Made by a program: the position numbers and the translations under genes. Positions 9,624 through 21,221 of a stretch of DNA of 64,000 nt are shown here, one piece after another; position 1 is the first letter of the stretch, and every line of letters begins with the position of its first letter. The DNA is taken from positions 24,296 to 88,295 of the forward strand of contig CAMBXO010000012.1 of the NCBI GenBank assembly GCA_945871915.1. Reading direction: 5' to 3'. The DNA is from Singulisphaera sp. GP187 (GTDB lineage: Bacteria; Planctomycetota; Phycisphaerae; Phycisphaerales; SM1A02). The notes below the pieces were generated by a model. It had not been told where the DNA came from and made no database searches. It worked only from the letters and a program-made list of their open reading frames with translations.

Positions 9624-9639
9624 TCGGCTTTTCCCTTGG

Positions 9640-10605
9640 TTACTTGGCCGCGCTGCCGTCAAGCAGTTCGCCCGGCACTGTAAAAGTGGAGCGTGTCGGA
9701 CCATCGTGATAGTTGTGACCGGCGTTTGGATTCGTTCGGTCATAACTAAAGGCTTCGCGATTGCGAATGAAATCCTTTACATACCTGCTTGGAATGGCAA
9801 ACCCTAACGCCTCGCCCCCGCGAATGCCCATGTTGGTAATGCCGATGACTTCTCCCTTGGTATTGAACAGTGGCCCACCTGAATTGCCAGGGTTGATGGG
9901 TGTGTCGGTCTGAATGTAGGTCAGGCCGTCAAAACTTCGCTGCGTGGTGCTAATCACGCCTTGCGTCAAGGTGCGCTCAAGACCAAGCGGATTGCCAATC
10001 GCAAAAACCGGCTGTCCAATATCCAGTCTCTCCTCATTCTGAACTGGTGCAAAGGAAAACTCCTTGCCATCAGGGTGGCGAATCTGCACCAACGCAAGAT
10101 CCAAGTGGTTGTTGACCGCGATCAGTTCAACTTTGTCAATCTCGACTCGCTTGAGCGTGCCATCCGATTGCGGAAACCAAACCGTCGCCTTGAGTTTCTG
10201 TTCGCCCTGCACCACATGCGCATTCGTGATGGCGTGGCCCTGTTTGTCAATGATCACACCGCTGCCAAGACCGCTGGGCGTGCTGATCTTGACCACAGAT
10301 GGCCCCAGAATTCGAGCGTGTTCCTTTGGACTCAGCGTTGGCAGGTCCGACGAGGTGTGAAATAAATCCACTTGTTCCGTTCGAACGGCGGTCGGAAGTA
10401 CTGCGCTTTCAATTCCCTCAACATCTTCAACATTGAAACTCAGCACCTCTGGGCCAATGTCCACCCAGATTCGCTGATCGGTTCGTTTCAGAATAATCCC
10501 ATCGACTCGACTGCCACTCTTGAGTTTCACCAGATCAGCACTGGCAAGGCTCGAGAGGCACACAAGCGAAACGGTCATGCAAGCGGAGTGGAAGGTGCGG
10601 TTCAC
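9640..10605 (-). CDS. HtrA/DegP-like trypsin-family serine protease without PDZ domain
   Basis: 321 residues from the GTG at 10605 (an ATG at 10578 is the alternative). The signal peptide MTVSLVCLSSLASA is followed by a small N-terminal domain (DLVKLKSGSRVDGIILKRTDQRIWVDIG). The protease domain carries the full triad: His in ITNAHVVQG, Asp in NNHLDLALVQI and Ser in PINPGNSGGPLF; GSGVIIDKQGHA precedes the His loop. The chain ends about 55 residues after IGITNMGIRGGEALGFAIPS, so there is no PDZ domain. Likely periplasmic quality-control or processing protease. It is divergent from the VCBS gene and is followed by the secreted protein gene. TATAGT lies exactly six bases before the GTG. Confidence 0.88.
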   Translation of the reverse strand: MNRTFHSACMTVSLVCLSSLASADLVKLKSGSRVDGIILKRTDQRIWVDIGPEVLSFNVEDVEGIESAVLPTAVRTEQVDLFHTSSDLPTLSPKEHARILGPSVVKISTPSGLGSGVIIDKQGHAITNAHVVQGEQKLKATVWFPQSDGTLKRVEIDKVELIAVNNHLDLALVQIRHPDGKEFSFAPVQNEERLDIGQPVFAIGNPLGLERTLTQGVISTTQRSFDGLTYIQTDTPINPGNSGGPLFNTKGEVIGITNMGIRGGEALGFAIPSRYVKDFIRNREAFSYDRTNPNAGHNYHDGPTRSTFTVPGELLDGSAAK

Positions 10606-10610
10606 CCCGC

Positions 10611-10617
10611 TACTATA
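10611..10617. promoter_or_regulatory. Overlapping bidirectional -10 boxes (TACTAT / TATAGT)
   Basis: The plus strand reads TACTAT at 10611-10616 towards the VCBS gene. The minus strand reads TATAGT at 10612-10617, six bases before the protease GTG. The two boxes share a CTATAG core, so one symmetric site may serve both divergent genes. No clear -35 is visible on either side. Confidence 0.45.
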
Positions 10618-10660
10618 GCCTTCACGCACATTCAACCGCGCACCGCGAACTGGAGAACCC

Positions 10661-13036
10661 ATGGCTCTGGCCTTCCTTGTCTCATCTCTTGTCTTGCTTG
10701 CTCCGCAGTCTGGTGACCTCTCCGGAAACTTTGGTTTCCAGCCTCTTGAGGTGCAGAAAATCGATCCCAAGGCGGGCCCATTAGAGAGCGCCGATCTGAA
10801 CGGCGATGGTTTGAAGGACCTGATTGCGGTGAACAATCACAAGAGCCGAATCGAGGTCTATTACCAGAAGCCCGATGCCAAGCCGGGTGAGGAAAAGGCA
10901 CCGGCCGTTGGCTCGAACGAATTGCCTGAACTGTGGCGATTTCGCCGAGAAACCATTTCGGTTCCCAATGAAGTACAGGCCGTCGTTCCCTACGATTTTG
11001 ACGGTGACGGGCTCATGGATCTGATGTATGCAGGGCAGCCAGGGACCATTGCCTTTGTGCGACAGACCAAACCGGGTGTGTTTGAAGTGATTCGAAAATT
11101 GCCGATCAAGAATCTTGCAGGTAATCGCGACAACTTGCATGTGGCCGACCTTGTTGGAGATTCCAAGCCGGAAGTGATCGGCAATGTTGCAGGCAAGATC
11201 ATGGTGTGGCCGTTTGACAAGGATCAACTCGGAACGCCCATCGAGCTGGATGTTGGAAGCGGCAATGTGGTTGCAAGTTTGATTGAGGACTTTGACGGAA
11301 ACGGCACTCCGGATATTGCCGGCATCGTTCCGGAGGACTCCAGTCCGATTCGAATCTGGCTCTCCGCTCGCGAGGGTTCTTCGCTAGTGCTTGGCCCGCA
11401 ACTTCGATTTGAGTTGCCCCCGCTTCGCGAGGCAGAAACCGTTCGATTGCCCGGTGAGAAGCAGGCGCTTCTTGGTGTGATTGAAAAAACAAGCAAGCGA
11501 TTGGTGTTTCTGCGTCTTGAGAAAGCCTCCATCAGCGGTGCAGGCGATCGTGAAGCAAGCATGCAGACCTGGACCTTTAAGGATCCGGAAAATCGAAAGC
11601 GAAGTTACGCCGTCGTGGACCTTGACGGCGATGGCTTGCAGGATTTGCTGGCCACCAACACTGCTGAGAACGCGGTGATGCTGTATCGGCAACGACGCGG
11701 GAAGGGCTTTGAAGGTGCCGAGCGATTCCCGGCTCTTGCCGATCTGGATTCTGTCGCCGCGCTTCCGGCTGCAACGGATCGGCCCGCGCAGGTTTTTCTT
11801 CTCAGTGAAAAAGAAGGCGTCCTCGGTCGCTGTGATGCCGGAACCGATGGCATTGGATTTCCAAAGCCTGTTCCGCTTCCTGCGGGCGCCACACCGGTGA
11901 CCATGAATTTGGTTCAGTTCAATGGCGTGCCCACGCTCGCGGTGGTCACCAAGGATGGACGCAACTACACGCTCACATTGGTTCCGGCCACTGGCGAAGT
12001 GGCCATGGATTCCAAGAACCATCGCAGTGTTTCGCTGGGCAGCCTGAGTCGCAATCCTGAATCCATTCTTGGTGTGGATGTGGACCACGAAGGCAACACC
12101 GATCTGTTGGTCTTTACACCTGACAAACCCATGATCATGGTTCGAGAAATCAAGAGCGAGAGTGGCGCACAGGAACTGAAGATGATGGAGAGCAAAGACA
12201 TGGGTCAGTTTGGACTCGTGCAAGCCGCCAACGGCCGCAACACCACGGTGTTTGATGTGCTGGGTGATGGAAAAAGCGAATTGCTGGTGGCGGATCGCAA
12301 CTTTGTTCGCGCGTTGCGATATGACGCCGCGCCGGCTGCGGGAACCAGTCCCGGTTGGCAAGTGGTGAAACAGTTCAATGCCGATGCCAGTGACGCCAAA
12401 CTCACATGCGTGTCCGTGATGGGCGACAAGATTGTGGCGGGTGATCGCGAAAATGGCCGGCTTGTGGTGTTCGGTCGCAATGACAAGGCCGTATGGCAGC
12501 AGTTGGAAGCGATCGAGGTGCCCGGATTCAAGTTCAATCAGATTTACGCTGGCACGTTTGGCGGCGATGATCATCTTTCCATTCTTGCCATTGGCGATGA
12601 CAGCTTTGGATTGGTTCGCCTCACCGGCGATCGTTGGAAATTGGCCGAGGTGGCCAGTTGGCGAAGCGACGAACCGCGTCGCGTTGAGCATGAACTGGTG
12701 CTTGGTGATGTGAACGGCGACGGCTTTGTGGATGTGACTGCTCTGGATGCCGGCGAGCAGATGGCCGAGATTCTTTCCTTTAGTCAGTCAGGCAAATTGC
12801 TGTATGGAACGGCTTTCAAGGTCTTTGAAACGAGACTCTTTAGTGGAGGCGAGCCAAAGGAATTCGAGCCGAGCATGGGTCTGGTGGTCGACATGACCGG
12901 CGATGGCAAGGATGATCTGGTGCTGCTTTGCCACGATCGCGTGCTGCTGTATCCGCAACAAGCGGTCGCGCTGGCCGCCCCCACTTCACCCGCAAGTCCC
13001 GCGAGTGCGAAGGCATCGCCACCAGCTCAAAACTAA
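10661..13036 (+). CDS. Secreted VCBS/FG-GAP repeat protein
   Basis: 791 residues with an N-terminal signal peptide (MALAFLVSSLVLLAP, then QSGDLSGNFGF). At least six calcium-binding FG-GAP/VCBS loops are visible: ADLNGDGLKDLI, YDFDGDGLMDLMY, EDFDGNGTPDIAG, VDLDGDGLQDLLA, GDVNGDGFVDVTA and VDMTGDGKDDLVL. Together these predict a beta-propeller-like exported protein. The C-terminus is an Ala/Pro/Ser tail (PTSPASPASAKASPPAQ). GGAG precedes the ATG. Such proteins are common in planctomycetes, with roles in adhesion or surface binding proposed but not shown here. It is convergent with the ccs gene, nine bases apart. Confidence 0.88.
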   Translation: MALAFLVSSLVLLAPQSGDLSGNFGFQPLEVQKIDPKAGPLESADLNGDGLKDLIAVNNHKSRIEVYYQKPDAKPGEEKAPAVGSNELPELWRFRRETISVPNEVQAVVPYDFDGDGLMDLMYAGQPGTIAFVRQTKPGVFEVIRKLPIKNLAGNRDNLHVADLVGDSKPEVIGNVAGKIMVWPFDKDQLGTPIELDVGSGNVVASLIEDFDGNGTPDIAGIVPEDSSPIRIWLSAREGSSLVLGPQLRFELPPLREAETVRLPGEKQALLGVIEKTSKRLVFLRLEKASISGAGDREASMQTWTFKDPENRKRSYAVVDLDGDGLQDLLATNTAENAVMLYRQRRGKGFEGAERFPALADLDSVAALPAATDRPAQVFLLSEKEGVLGRCDAGTDGIGFPKPVPLPAGATPVTMNLVQFNGVPTLAVVTKDGRNYTLTLVPATGEVAMDSKNHRSVSLGSLSRNPESILGVDVDHEGNTDLLVFTPDKPMIMVREIKSESGAQELKMMESKDMGQFGLVQAANGRNTTVFDVLGDGKSELLVADRNFVRALRYDAAPAAGTSPGWQVVKQFNADASDAKLTCVSVMGDKIVAGDRENGRLVVFGRNDKAVWQQLEAIEVPGFKFNQIYAGTFGGDDHLSILAIGDDSFGLVRLTGDRWKLAEVASWRSDEPRRVEHELVLGDVNGDGFVDVTALDAGEQMAEILSFSQSGKLLYGTAFKVFETRLFSGGEPKEFEPSMGLVVDMTGDGKDDLVLLCHDRVLLYPQQAVALAAPTSPASPASAKASPPAQN

Positions 13037-13045
13037 TTCAGTCAC

Positions 13046-16000
13046 TCACGCGTAACTGTGCAGCCCCGTGATCACAAAGTTGATCACGATCCAATTGAAC
13101 AGCATCACGCCGGCACCCAGAACGGCAAGCACCGCCGTCCACAGCCCCTTGTCCTTGCTGCGCCATCGCACGTGAATCAACAGGGCGAACACCACAAAGG
13201 TGTTGAGCGCAAACACTTCTTTGGGATCCCATCCCCATGGACGCCCCCATGAATGATCGGCCCAAATCGCGCCCATGACGATGCCCGACCACAGCAAAAC
13301 GAAACTGAGTTCCATAAGCGTCATGGTGACTCCGTCCAGAATTTCTCCCACCCGACCCTTGCCAACAATTTCTTCGCCTGACGCAAGGGCAATCATTTCA
13401 CCGGCACCACCCACACGCGCATAGGTCGCCTGCCCACCCTGCCACCGCCACACCAGATACATGGTCGCGGTAATGGCCGCCATAAAGATGAGTGCATAAC
13501 TAAAGATCACCACATTGGTGTGAATGTAAAGCCACACATCATGCAGCACCGGCATCATGTTGCCGATGGCGGGATTGAGTTGCGCCGGCAACATGGCGCA
13601 CGCCATCAACGCCACCATGCACCCAACACTGGCGCAGAGTGCAAAGAGACCTCGAACGGGCAATGATCGCAATGCGCACTCGGCGCACACCGCTAAGGCC
13701 GCGCCCATCCATGACGCGGTGGTGACGGCTTCAAACATGTTGGAGTTTGGCCAGCGATCGCTGATAAACCATCGCAGACCAACCGCACTGGTTTGTAACA
13801 CGAACGCCGCAGCAAAGACCATCAAGCCCAGCGTTGTCGCCGTGGGCCATTTCCATGAGAATCCAAGCACAAGAAATGTGACGGCCATGAAATACACACA
13901 CCACACCCAGGTCATCTGCCCGGTGCGGAAATACCAACTCTCCCACGCCAGTCGCTGATCGCTTGGATAACTCGCCGTTTCCACACTGTGAAGTGCCGTG
14001 CTCAATTGGTGAATAGCTTGTTGGGCAGCGGCAACATCCCCTGCACGCCACGCAGCCTGCAGTGCTTGCCACGGTTTCGAAATGTTTTCAGCCGCGTGGT
14101 CCAGCGTGCCCCACTGTTGGTCGATTCGATCGGATGGCACCAATTTGAGATGGGCTCGAATTTCGGCAGGCCGCATCAAGAACACCGCACCACGAATGAA
14201 ATCGATCTGCTTTGCAGTGCGAATCAAGTCCCCCTGCATCTGCTGCATCAGAGGAGCAATGTCCGGTCGCCATGCACCACCCGATTCATTCCACACCAAA
14301 CTGGGTGCAATCATGCCGTGAGACTCAAAGCCGCGAAGTCTTTCGGTGAGCGAGGGATCCATCGATCGAAGCGCCTCGGCCATTCGCAGCCTCACTTCTC
14401 GATTTTTCACGCGGATCACATCGGCATCTTCATAGGCCTCCGGTCGAATGGCCATGTCGAGCAACGTAAAAGTTGGTGATTGCCCTTCGACCGCCCGACC
14501 ACCTGAAATGTTGTGCAGATAGCCAAAGGCCAAACTGCCCAGACTCTTGATGCGGCCATCGCTCATCACCGCCGCTTGCTCAAGGGGTTCCAAATCAATG
14601 GCAGATTGAAACTCCGTTTCTTGTGTTTCACGATCCATTGCAGAAGCCGCGAGCGGATTCACTAAAGGCATCACCAACACCAACCATGCGGCCACGGTTC
14701 CCATCACCTTTGGAATGGCGGCCGCGATCTGCCGCTTCAGCGCTCGCCGCTTGATGACTGGCTTCACATAAAACGCATACACCATTCCCATCACGGCAAG
14801 GATGCACCCGGCGAGTTGCACTTCGACTCCCTTTCTGGAACCCACACCAAGCACTGTGTAATTCAGTCCAAGACTTCGAGCCGATTCCTGATCGCCCTCA
14901 TTGGGCGGATCCCACTGCGCTTGAAAGAACCACAGCCCACCATGTTCCACCGGCTGATTCACGCTTACGCGAGCCGGGTCACTCCAGGCACCGCTGCGGT
15001 CTTGAAATCGAATCAGGCTGACATAGTCACGAATCGTTGTGGACTCACCGGTAAACCCGCCTTCATGCGTGGCAAGATCAAAGGTCTCTAACGCAATCGG
15101 ATCAGGCATGACCAATCGCTGCCGGGAGAAAATCATTTCCAGCACCGTTCCATCGGCCAGTCGCATGGTGGTTGGATTCAAATCGCGGCGATACAAAACA
15201 TCTTCCGCCCGTTCAAATGGATAGTCGTGATACGCAAGCCATGCGGCCTCGCCACTGGGTGCCTGCACCAGTGCCATGGCGAATTGCTCGCGTGCATCTT
15301 TGACACGCTGCTGCTCTGGCACAATAAATGGTCGCCGCTCAATGATGGCGCGGGCAAGGTACTCATCCACTCGAAGTGACACCCCCTGCGAAAGCTGCAG
15401 GGCTTCACCAACCACCGCTGTGCGAGAACGAATTTCCCCCTCGATGGTGTCGATCAAGGTGAGATGAGCCGGATCAGGCCCCGCCACCAGCGTCACCGGC
15501 GTCTGCGGAAGACCTGAAATCAATTGCGTGGTAATGCCGGGAAGCAAATTCTGCGGTGGTGATTTCGGATCGGGACTCTCCCCAGGCTTCATGTCCCGGT
15601 TCAAAGCGGGATCATCAAACACCCAGCGGCGAATGGTGCCGTGCGGTGATTCAATATCCAGAATGGCCACATCCACGCGTCGATCCGAAATTTTTAGCCG
15701 CTCCTGCATCGCCACCACTCGCAATCGCACACCTGAACTTTGTGGTCCAACGGCGCGAGGCTCATCATCTGGACCAGCCCATTGGTCAATGGGAAGATCC
15801 ACTTCGTGGCCATCGATGTGAATCCGAAGACTGGTGGGTTTGGCAAGCGCGTGCAAGGCTTCTTCCGACGCGGCCCATCGCAAGGAAATCACGTCATCGG
15901 GGTCTGGTGGAAGTGTCTCGTCAAAGGCGGCCAACTGCACGGATCTGGACACCGTTTCACCCTGCACCATCACCACACGCGCCACGGGATTGAGTGGCGC

Positions 16001-17062
16001 ATCCACTGGCCCGCGTGCAAGACGAGATCGCTCAAAGGCATATCGAAGGTAGCCGGTTGCCTTCAGCGTGACGGATGGAAATGGATCCTCCGCATTGAAA
16101 GGCGGAATCGAAAGATCCAGAGACGCGTCGGTGCGTGAAACGCCATCGCTGGTGAAGGCCAATCCCGCTTCTGGAACATAATCGTTGTAGAGAGGCAATC
16201 CGGCAATCGGCCGCATGACCCACCTGGTCTGGCCCGGTTTCCGCAGATACAGAGCCCAACTCTTGGAGAGGTCATTCTTCAAGTAGAAATAGTTTTGTGA
16301 TGCGTATTCGGTGGACGCAACGAAGCCTGGCTCCACGATCGCTTGGCCTTTCACCTTCACCGCCCGTTGGAGCGGCTGCTTCGGATCGTCCGACACGATC
16401 AAGTCCTCGCTCAACTCTGGCCTGCCCGCAATGATCTGCCGCATGAACCGTCCGTTTGGATTTTGCACCATCAACATGATGCTGTACGCACGCTCGCCGT
16501 CCGAAGTGCCGGTTCGAAGTTGCCATGCAGGATCAATGTCAGCCACTTGAACGGACCACACTTCGCGACCCACCATGATGTCCGTCGTAGCGCCTGGCAT
16601 GGCGATCAATGAACCAGTTCCCTGCGCACCATCGGATGCGGTGACCTGCAGTTGAACGGATCGCCTTGCAACGGGCGCGTCACCTTCCACTTTGGTGGTG
16701 AAGTACCAAACACTGCCGGCGATGAGCGTGATGATTCCCGTGTGAATCATCCAGACACCAAGATTCACGACGCGAAATGGAATTCGTCGGATCGTGGTCC
16801 ACGCCATGGTGGTTGCGATCAAGGCCAGCAGAACATCAAAGGGCCACCAGTGAAACCATTCGAACTCCGTCATTTCAAAGGGTCGCCACTGCCGCACCTG
16901 TGCATGCACCCATGCGTCAGGGTGCAGCAGATTGGGATGCACCGGAAAAACAATCCCCGCGCTGCCAATGGCCATGTACACAAACAACAGCACCAGCAGC
17001 ACAATGCCGAACTTCACATTGCAGAAGAGATTGGAAATGCCGAGGAACGCCTTGCCCACCAT
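13046..17062 (-). CDS. Fused ResB-CcsA cytochrome c synthase (system II)
   Basis: Haem delivery and attachment to apocytochromes c outside the cytoplasmic membrane; 1338 residues. The N-terminal ResB-like half has membrane segments at about 12-40, 60-80 and 95-120, followed by a very long extracytoplasmic region. The C-terminal CcsA half (about 1040 to the end) has several membrane helices and the haem-binding tryptophan-rich motif WGRPWGWDPKE near residues 1272-1282; histidines LHDVWLYIHTNVV and LLIHVRW fit the haem ligands. Start choice: an upstream GTG (17122) and an ATG (17095) exist, but the ATG at 17062 gives a normal ResB N-terminus, has TACGAT seven bases upstream and leaves 76 bp to the divergent cyclophilin. 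No other ccm/ccs gene lies nearby. Confidence 0.92.
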   Translation of the reverse strand: MVGKAFLGISNLFCNVKFGIVLLVLLFVYMAIGSAGIVFPVHPNLLHPDAWVHAQVRQWRPFEMTEFEWFHWWPFDVLLALIATTMAWTTIRRIPFRVVNLGVWMIHTGIITLIAGSVWYFTTKVEGDAPVARRSVQLQVTASDGAQGTGSLIAMPGATTDIMVGREVWSVQVADIDPAWQLRTGTSDGERAYSIMLMVQNPNGRFMRQIIAGRPELSEDLIVSDDPKQPLQRAVKVKGQAIVEPGFVASTEYASQNYFYLKNDLSKSWALYLRKPGQTRWVMRPIAGLPLYNDYVPEAGLAFTSDGVSRTDASLDLSIPPFNAEDPFPSVTLKATGYLRYAFERSRLARGPVDAPLNPVARVVMVQGETVSRSVQLAAFDETLPPDPDDVISLRWAASEEALHALAKPTSLRIHIDGHEVDLPIDQWAGPDDEPRAVGPQSSGVRLRVVAMQERLKISDRRVDVAILDIESPHGTIRRWVFDDPALNRDMKPGESPDPKSPPQNLLPGITTQLISGLPQTPVTLVAGPDPAHLTLIDTIEGEIRSRTAVVGEALQLSQGVSLRVDEYLARAIIERRPFIVPEQQRVKDAREQFAMALVQAPSGEAAWLAYHDYPFERAEDVLYRRDLNPTTMRLADGTVLEMIFSRQRLVMPDPIALETFDLATHEGGFTGESTTIRDYVSLIRFQDRSGAWSDPARVSVNQPVEHGGLWFFQAQWDPPNEGDQESARSLGLNYTVLGVGSRKGVEVQLAGCILAVMGMVYAFYVKPVIKRRALKRQIAAAIPKVMGTVAAWLVLVMPLVNPLAASAMDRETQETEFQSAIDLEPLEQAAVMSDGRIKSLGSLAFGYLHNISGGRAVEGQSPTFTLLDMAIRPEAYEDADVIRVKNREVRLRMAEALRSMDPSLTERLRGFESHGMIAPSLVWNESGGAWRPDIAPLMQQMQGDLIRTAKQIDFIRGAVFLMRPAEIRAHLKLVPSDRIDQQWGTLDHAAENISKPWQALQAAWRAGDVAAAQQAIHQLSTALHSVETASYPSDQRLAWESWYFRTGQMTWVWCVYFMAVTFLVLGFSWKWPTATTLGLMVFAAAFVLQTSAVGLRWFISDRWPNSNMFEAVTTASWMGAALAVCAECALRSLPVRGLFALCASVGCMVALMACAMLPAQLNPAIGNMMPVLHDVWLYIHTNVVIFSYALIFMAAITATMYLVWRWQGGQATYARVGGAGEMIALASGEEIVGKGRVGEILDGVTMTLMELSFVLLWSGIVMGAIWADHSWGRPWGWDPKEVFALNTFVVFALLIHVRWRSKDKGLWTAVLAVLGAGVMLFNWIVINFVITGLHSYA

Positions 17063-17069
17063 GCAAGCA

Positions 17070-17075
17070 ATCGTA
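17070..17075 (-). promoter_or_regulatory. Candidate -10 box (TACGAT) of the ResB-CcsA gene
   Basis: TACGAT on the reverse strand ends seven bases before the ATG at 17062. It is the main argument for that start over 17095 or 17122. Confidence 0.4.
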
Positions 17076-17109
17076 GGAAGACGACCCCAAATCATCCATC
17101 GGCTTCGGT

Positions 17110-17115
17110 TACCAT
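17110..17115 (+). promoter_or_regulatory. Candidate -10 box (TACCAT) of the cyclophilin gene
   Basis: TACCAT lies 23 bases before the ATG at 17139. An AGGAG Shine-Dalgarno lies between them (CCTAGGAG palindrome), so this gene would have a short conventional leader. Confidence 0.35.
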
Positions 17116-17138
17116 TCCCCACTTCCTAGGAGATCATC

Positions 17139-17942
17139 ATGATTCAAAAACTTGTGCAATCCACGATCGTTTTCACTCTGGCGTTTGCCGCCTCATGTGC
17201 CAGCACGCCTGCCGCCTCCACCGCGCCCGCTGACAAACCAGCGACCGAAGTGGCCGCGTCCACGCCGGCACCCAAGGCTGCTGAGTCGGCCAAGCCAGTC
17301 GAAACGCCAAAGCCTGTTGTGGCCGAGGCGACCTCAGCCGCACCCGCGGCTCCCGCCTGCAAGGGGTATGTCAAGATGGTGACCAGCAAGGGCGACATCG
17401 TGATTGAACTTGACGGCGAGAAAGCACCGATCTCAACCGCCAATTTTCTTGCCTATGTGAACAAGGGGCAATACGACAAGACCATCTTCCATCGCGTGAT
17501 TAAGGATTTCATGGTTCAAGGTGGTGGCTTCGATCTCACCCTGACCGAAAAATCAACTGGCGCGCCGATCGTAAACGAGGGCACCAACGGACTCTGCAAT
17601 GCCAGAGGCACCATTGCCATGGCTCGCACGAATGATCCCAACAGTGCCACGTCGCAGTTTTATATCAATGTTGTGAACAACACGATGCTGGATTCGCGAC
17701 CCGGACGACCCGGTTACGCCGTCTTTGGCAAAGTGATTGACGGCATGCAGGTGGTCGATGCCATTCGCGCCGTGCCGACTGGACGCAAGATGGCCACGAC
17801 TCGCGGCGGGCAAAGCAAGATGGGTGATGTTCCCACTGACACGGTTGAAATCACTTCAATCGTTCAGATTGCCGCACCAAGCGGTGGAGCAGCGGCGCCA
17901 ACTTCGGCTGCCGTGCCTGCGGCCACCAAGCCCGGCATGTGA
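17139..17942 (+). CDS. Cyclophilin-type peptidyl-prolyl isomerase, lipoprotein
   Basis: 267 residues. The lipoprotein signal ends in AFAASC (cysteine about residue 21), followed by a flexible Ala/Pro/Thr/Lys linker to about residue 72. The cyclophilin domain follows: VKMVTSKGDIVIELDGEKAPISTANFLAYV, the catalytic FHRVIKDFMVQGGGF, ATSQFYINVVNN and YAVFGKVIDGMQVVDAI. It catalyses proline isomerisation in periplasmic or surface proteins. AGGAGA sits seven bases before the ATG. The gene is divergent from the ccs gene and is followed by a strong hairpin shared with convergent ligA. The tail is Ala-rich (SGGAAAPTSAAVPAATKPG). Confidence 0.93.
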   Translation: MIQKLVQSTIVFTLAFAASCASTPAASTAPADKPATEVAASTPAPKAAESAKPVETPKPVVAEATSAAPAAPACKGYVKMVTSKGDIVIELDGEKAPISTANFLAYVNKGQYDKTIFHRVIKDFMVQGGGFDLTLTEKSTGAPIVNEGTNGLCNARGTIAMARTNDPNSATSQFYINVVNNTMLDSRPGRPGYAVFGKVIDGMQVVDAIRAVPTGRKMATTRGGQSKMGDVPTDTVEITSIVQIAAPSGGAAAPTSAAVPAATKPGM

Positions 17943-17951
17943 AGTGGCTGC

Positions 17952-18003
17952 CATCATGACCCAAGGTGCTCCGTGCTTGCATGGAGCACCTTGGGTCGTG
18001 ATG
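17952..18003. terminator. Long bidirectional hairpin between the cyclophilin gene and ligA
   Basis: Left arm 17952-17972 pairs with right arm 17983-18003 over 21 bp with a single mismatch; the loop is 10 nt. The inner part (CCAAGGTGCTCC/GGAGCACCTTGG) is perfect. It lies between two convergent genes and is symmetric, so it could terminate both. No long T-run follows on either strand. Confidence 0.6.
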
Positions 18004-18014
18004 GCAACTTTCGA

Positions 18015-20347
<2,333 letters not shown>

Positions 20348-20352
20348 AACGA

Positions 20353-21174
20353 TTACAGCATAGGTTCAAGGAAGGCCCGGGCGGATGCAACTTCTTCCAC
20401 TCGTCGGTCACCGCCCTCTCGCTCAATCACTACGGAAACGCCCGTGGAAAGTGAACGAACGACGGACATGAACTCGGTCCATGGCACTTCTCCCTCACCG
20501 AGCGGGGTCTCTTTTCCCCATGCACCGGATTGCGCACTCGCATGTGCATCTTTGGCATGCACTTGACGCACCCACGGATGAAGAATGGCCAAAGCCTGCA
20601 TGGGATTTCCCGCGCCGTAGAGCAACATATTGGCTGGATCAAAATTGACACCCGCCGTGGGGCGATTGATTTCATGGAGCGCCTCAAGCAGGTGTTCCGC
20701 ACGCTCCTGCCCTGTCTCGAATGCCACTCGCACTCCGGACGCTTGAAAGAGATCAATCAAGATTTGAAGGCGCTGCCTCATGATCGCACGCTGCGGATCG
20801 GATTGGTCATGCGGAAGGCAACCGCCATGAAAGGACACCAGCGAAACTCCGGCGCGTGAAGCAAGTTCCGCTACGCGTGCAGCCAACTGTTGATTCTGCA
20901 CCCACGTTGCGTCCGGCCGCACGCCACCCGTGGCTCGAATACTTGCAATGGTTGAGTAATCCTCGCCGCGCGGTCTCATCATGCCGCTTGCAATCACCAT
21001 GCCGGCATCGGTCAATCGCTGCGTCGCATCCTTCCAGATTTCGGGCGCATCCACCAACGGTGTGAAGTCCAATTGAACGGCCTTCATTCCCGATTGCTTC
21101 ATGCGCTCGACTAATTGAGCGGGGTCAGATGGTCGAAGGCTCCAGCTACATACCGCAAGGCATCGACTTGACAT
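20353..21174 (-). CDS. Sugar phosphate isomerase/epimerase-like TIM-barrel protein
   Basis: 273 residues of the xylose isomerase-like/AP-endonuclease-2 TIM barrel family. Seen: LAVCSWSLRPSDP at the first strand, VSLVSFHGGCLPHD, VRVAFETGQERAEHLLEAL (metal-site glutamate), GVNFDPANMLLYGAGNP (metal-site aspartate), QVHAKDAH and VVIEREGGDRRVEEV (last metal-site glutamate). The typical metal-binding set is present, so it is probably an active isomerase/epimerase or a related sugar enzyme; the substrate is unknown. The start at 21174 matches relatives and has TACCTT six bases upstream. An ATG at 21213 with AGGGG before it is the alternative. Confidence 0.85.
   Translation of the reverse strand: MSSRCLAVCSWSLRPSDPAQLVERMKQSGMKAVQLDFTPLVDAPEIWKDATQRLTDAGMVIASGMMRPRGEDYSTIASIRATGGVRPDATWVQNQQLAARVAELASRAGVSLVSFHGGCLPHDQSDPQRAIMRQRLQILIDLFQASGVRVAFETGQERAEHLLEALHEINRPTAGVNFDPANMLLYGAGNPMQALAILHPWVRQVHAKDAHASAQSGAWGKETPLGEGEVPWTEFMSVVRSLSTGVSVVIEREGGDRRVEEVASARAFLEPML
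20357..20362 (-). promoter_or_regulatory. Candidate -10 box (TATGCT) of the FmdB-like gene
   Basis: TATGCT on the reverse strand ends nine bases before the ATG at 20347. It overlaps the 3' end of the isomerase gene and could act as an internal promoter for the FmdB-like gene and ligA. Confidence 0.3.
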
Positions 21175-21180
21175 GGCATG

Positions 21181-21186
21181 AAGGTA
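21181..21186 (-). promoter_or_regulatory. Candidate -10 box (TACCTT) of the isomerase gene
   Basis: TACCTT on the reverse strand ends exactly six bases before the ATG at 21174. The divergent DUF4442 gene has the same arrangement on the other strand. Confidence 0.45.
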
Positions 21187-21221
21187 GCGAAACCCACTGG
21201 AAATGAGATGCATTCTGCCCC

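Noticed and set aside
11384..12691. 435-codon open frame antisense to the VCBS protein gene
   Set aside because: No recognisable motif; the plus strand shows regular calcium-binding loops in the correct frame.
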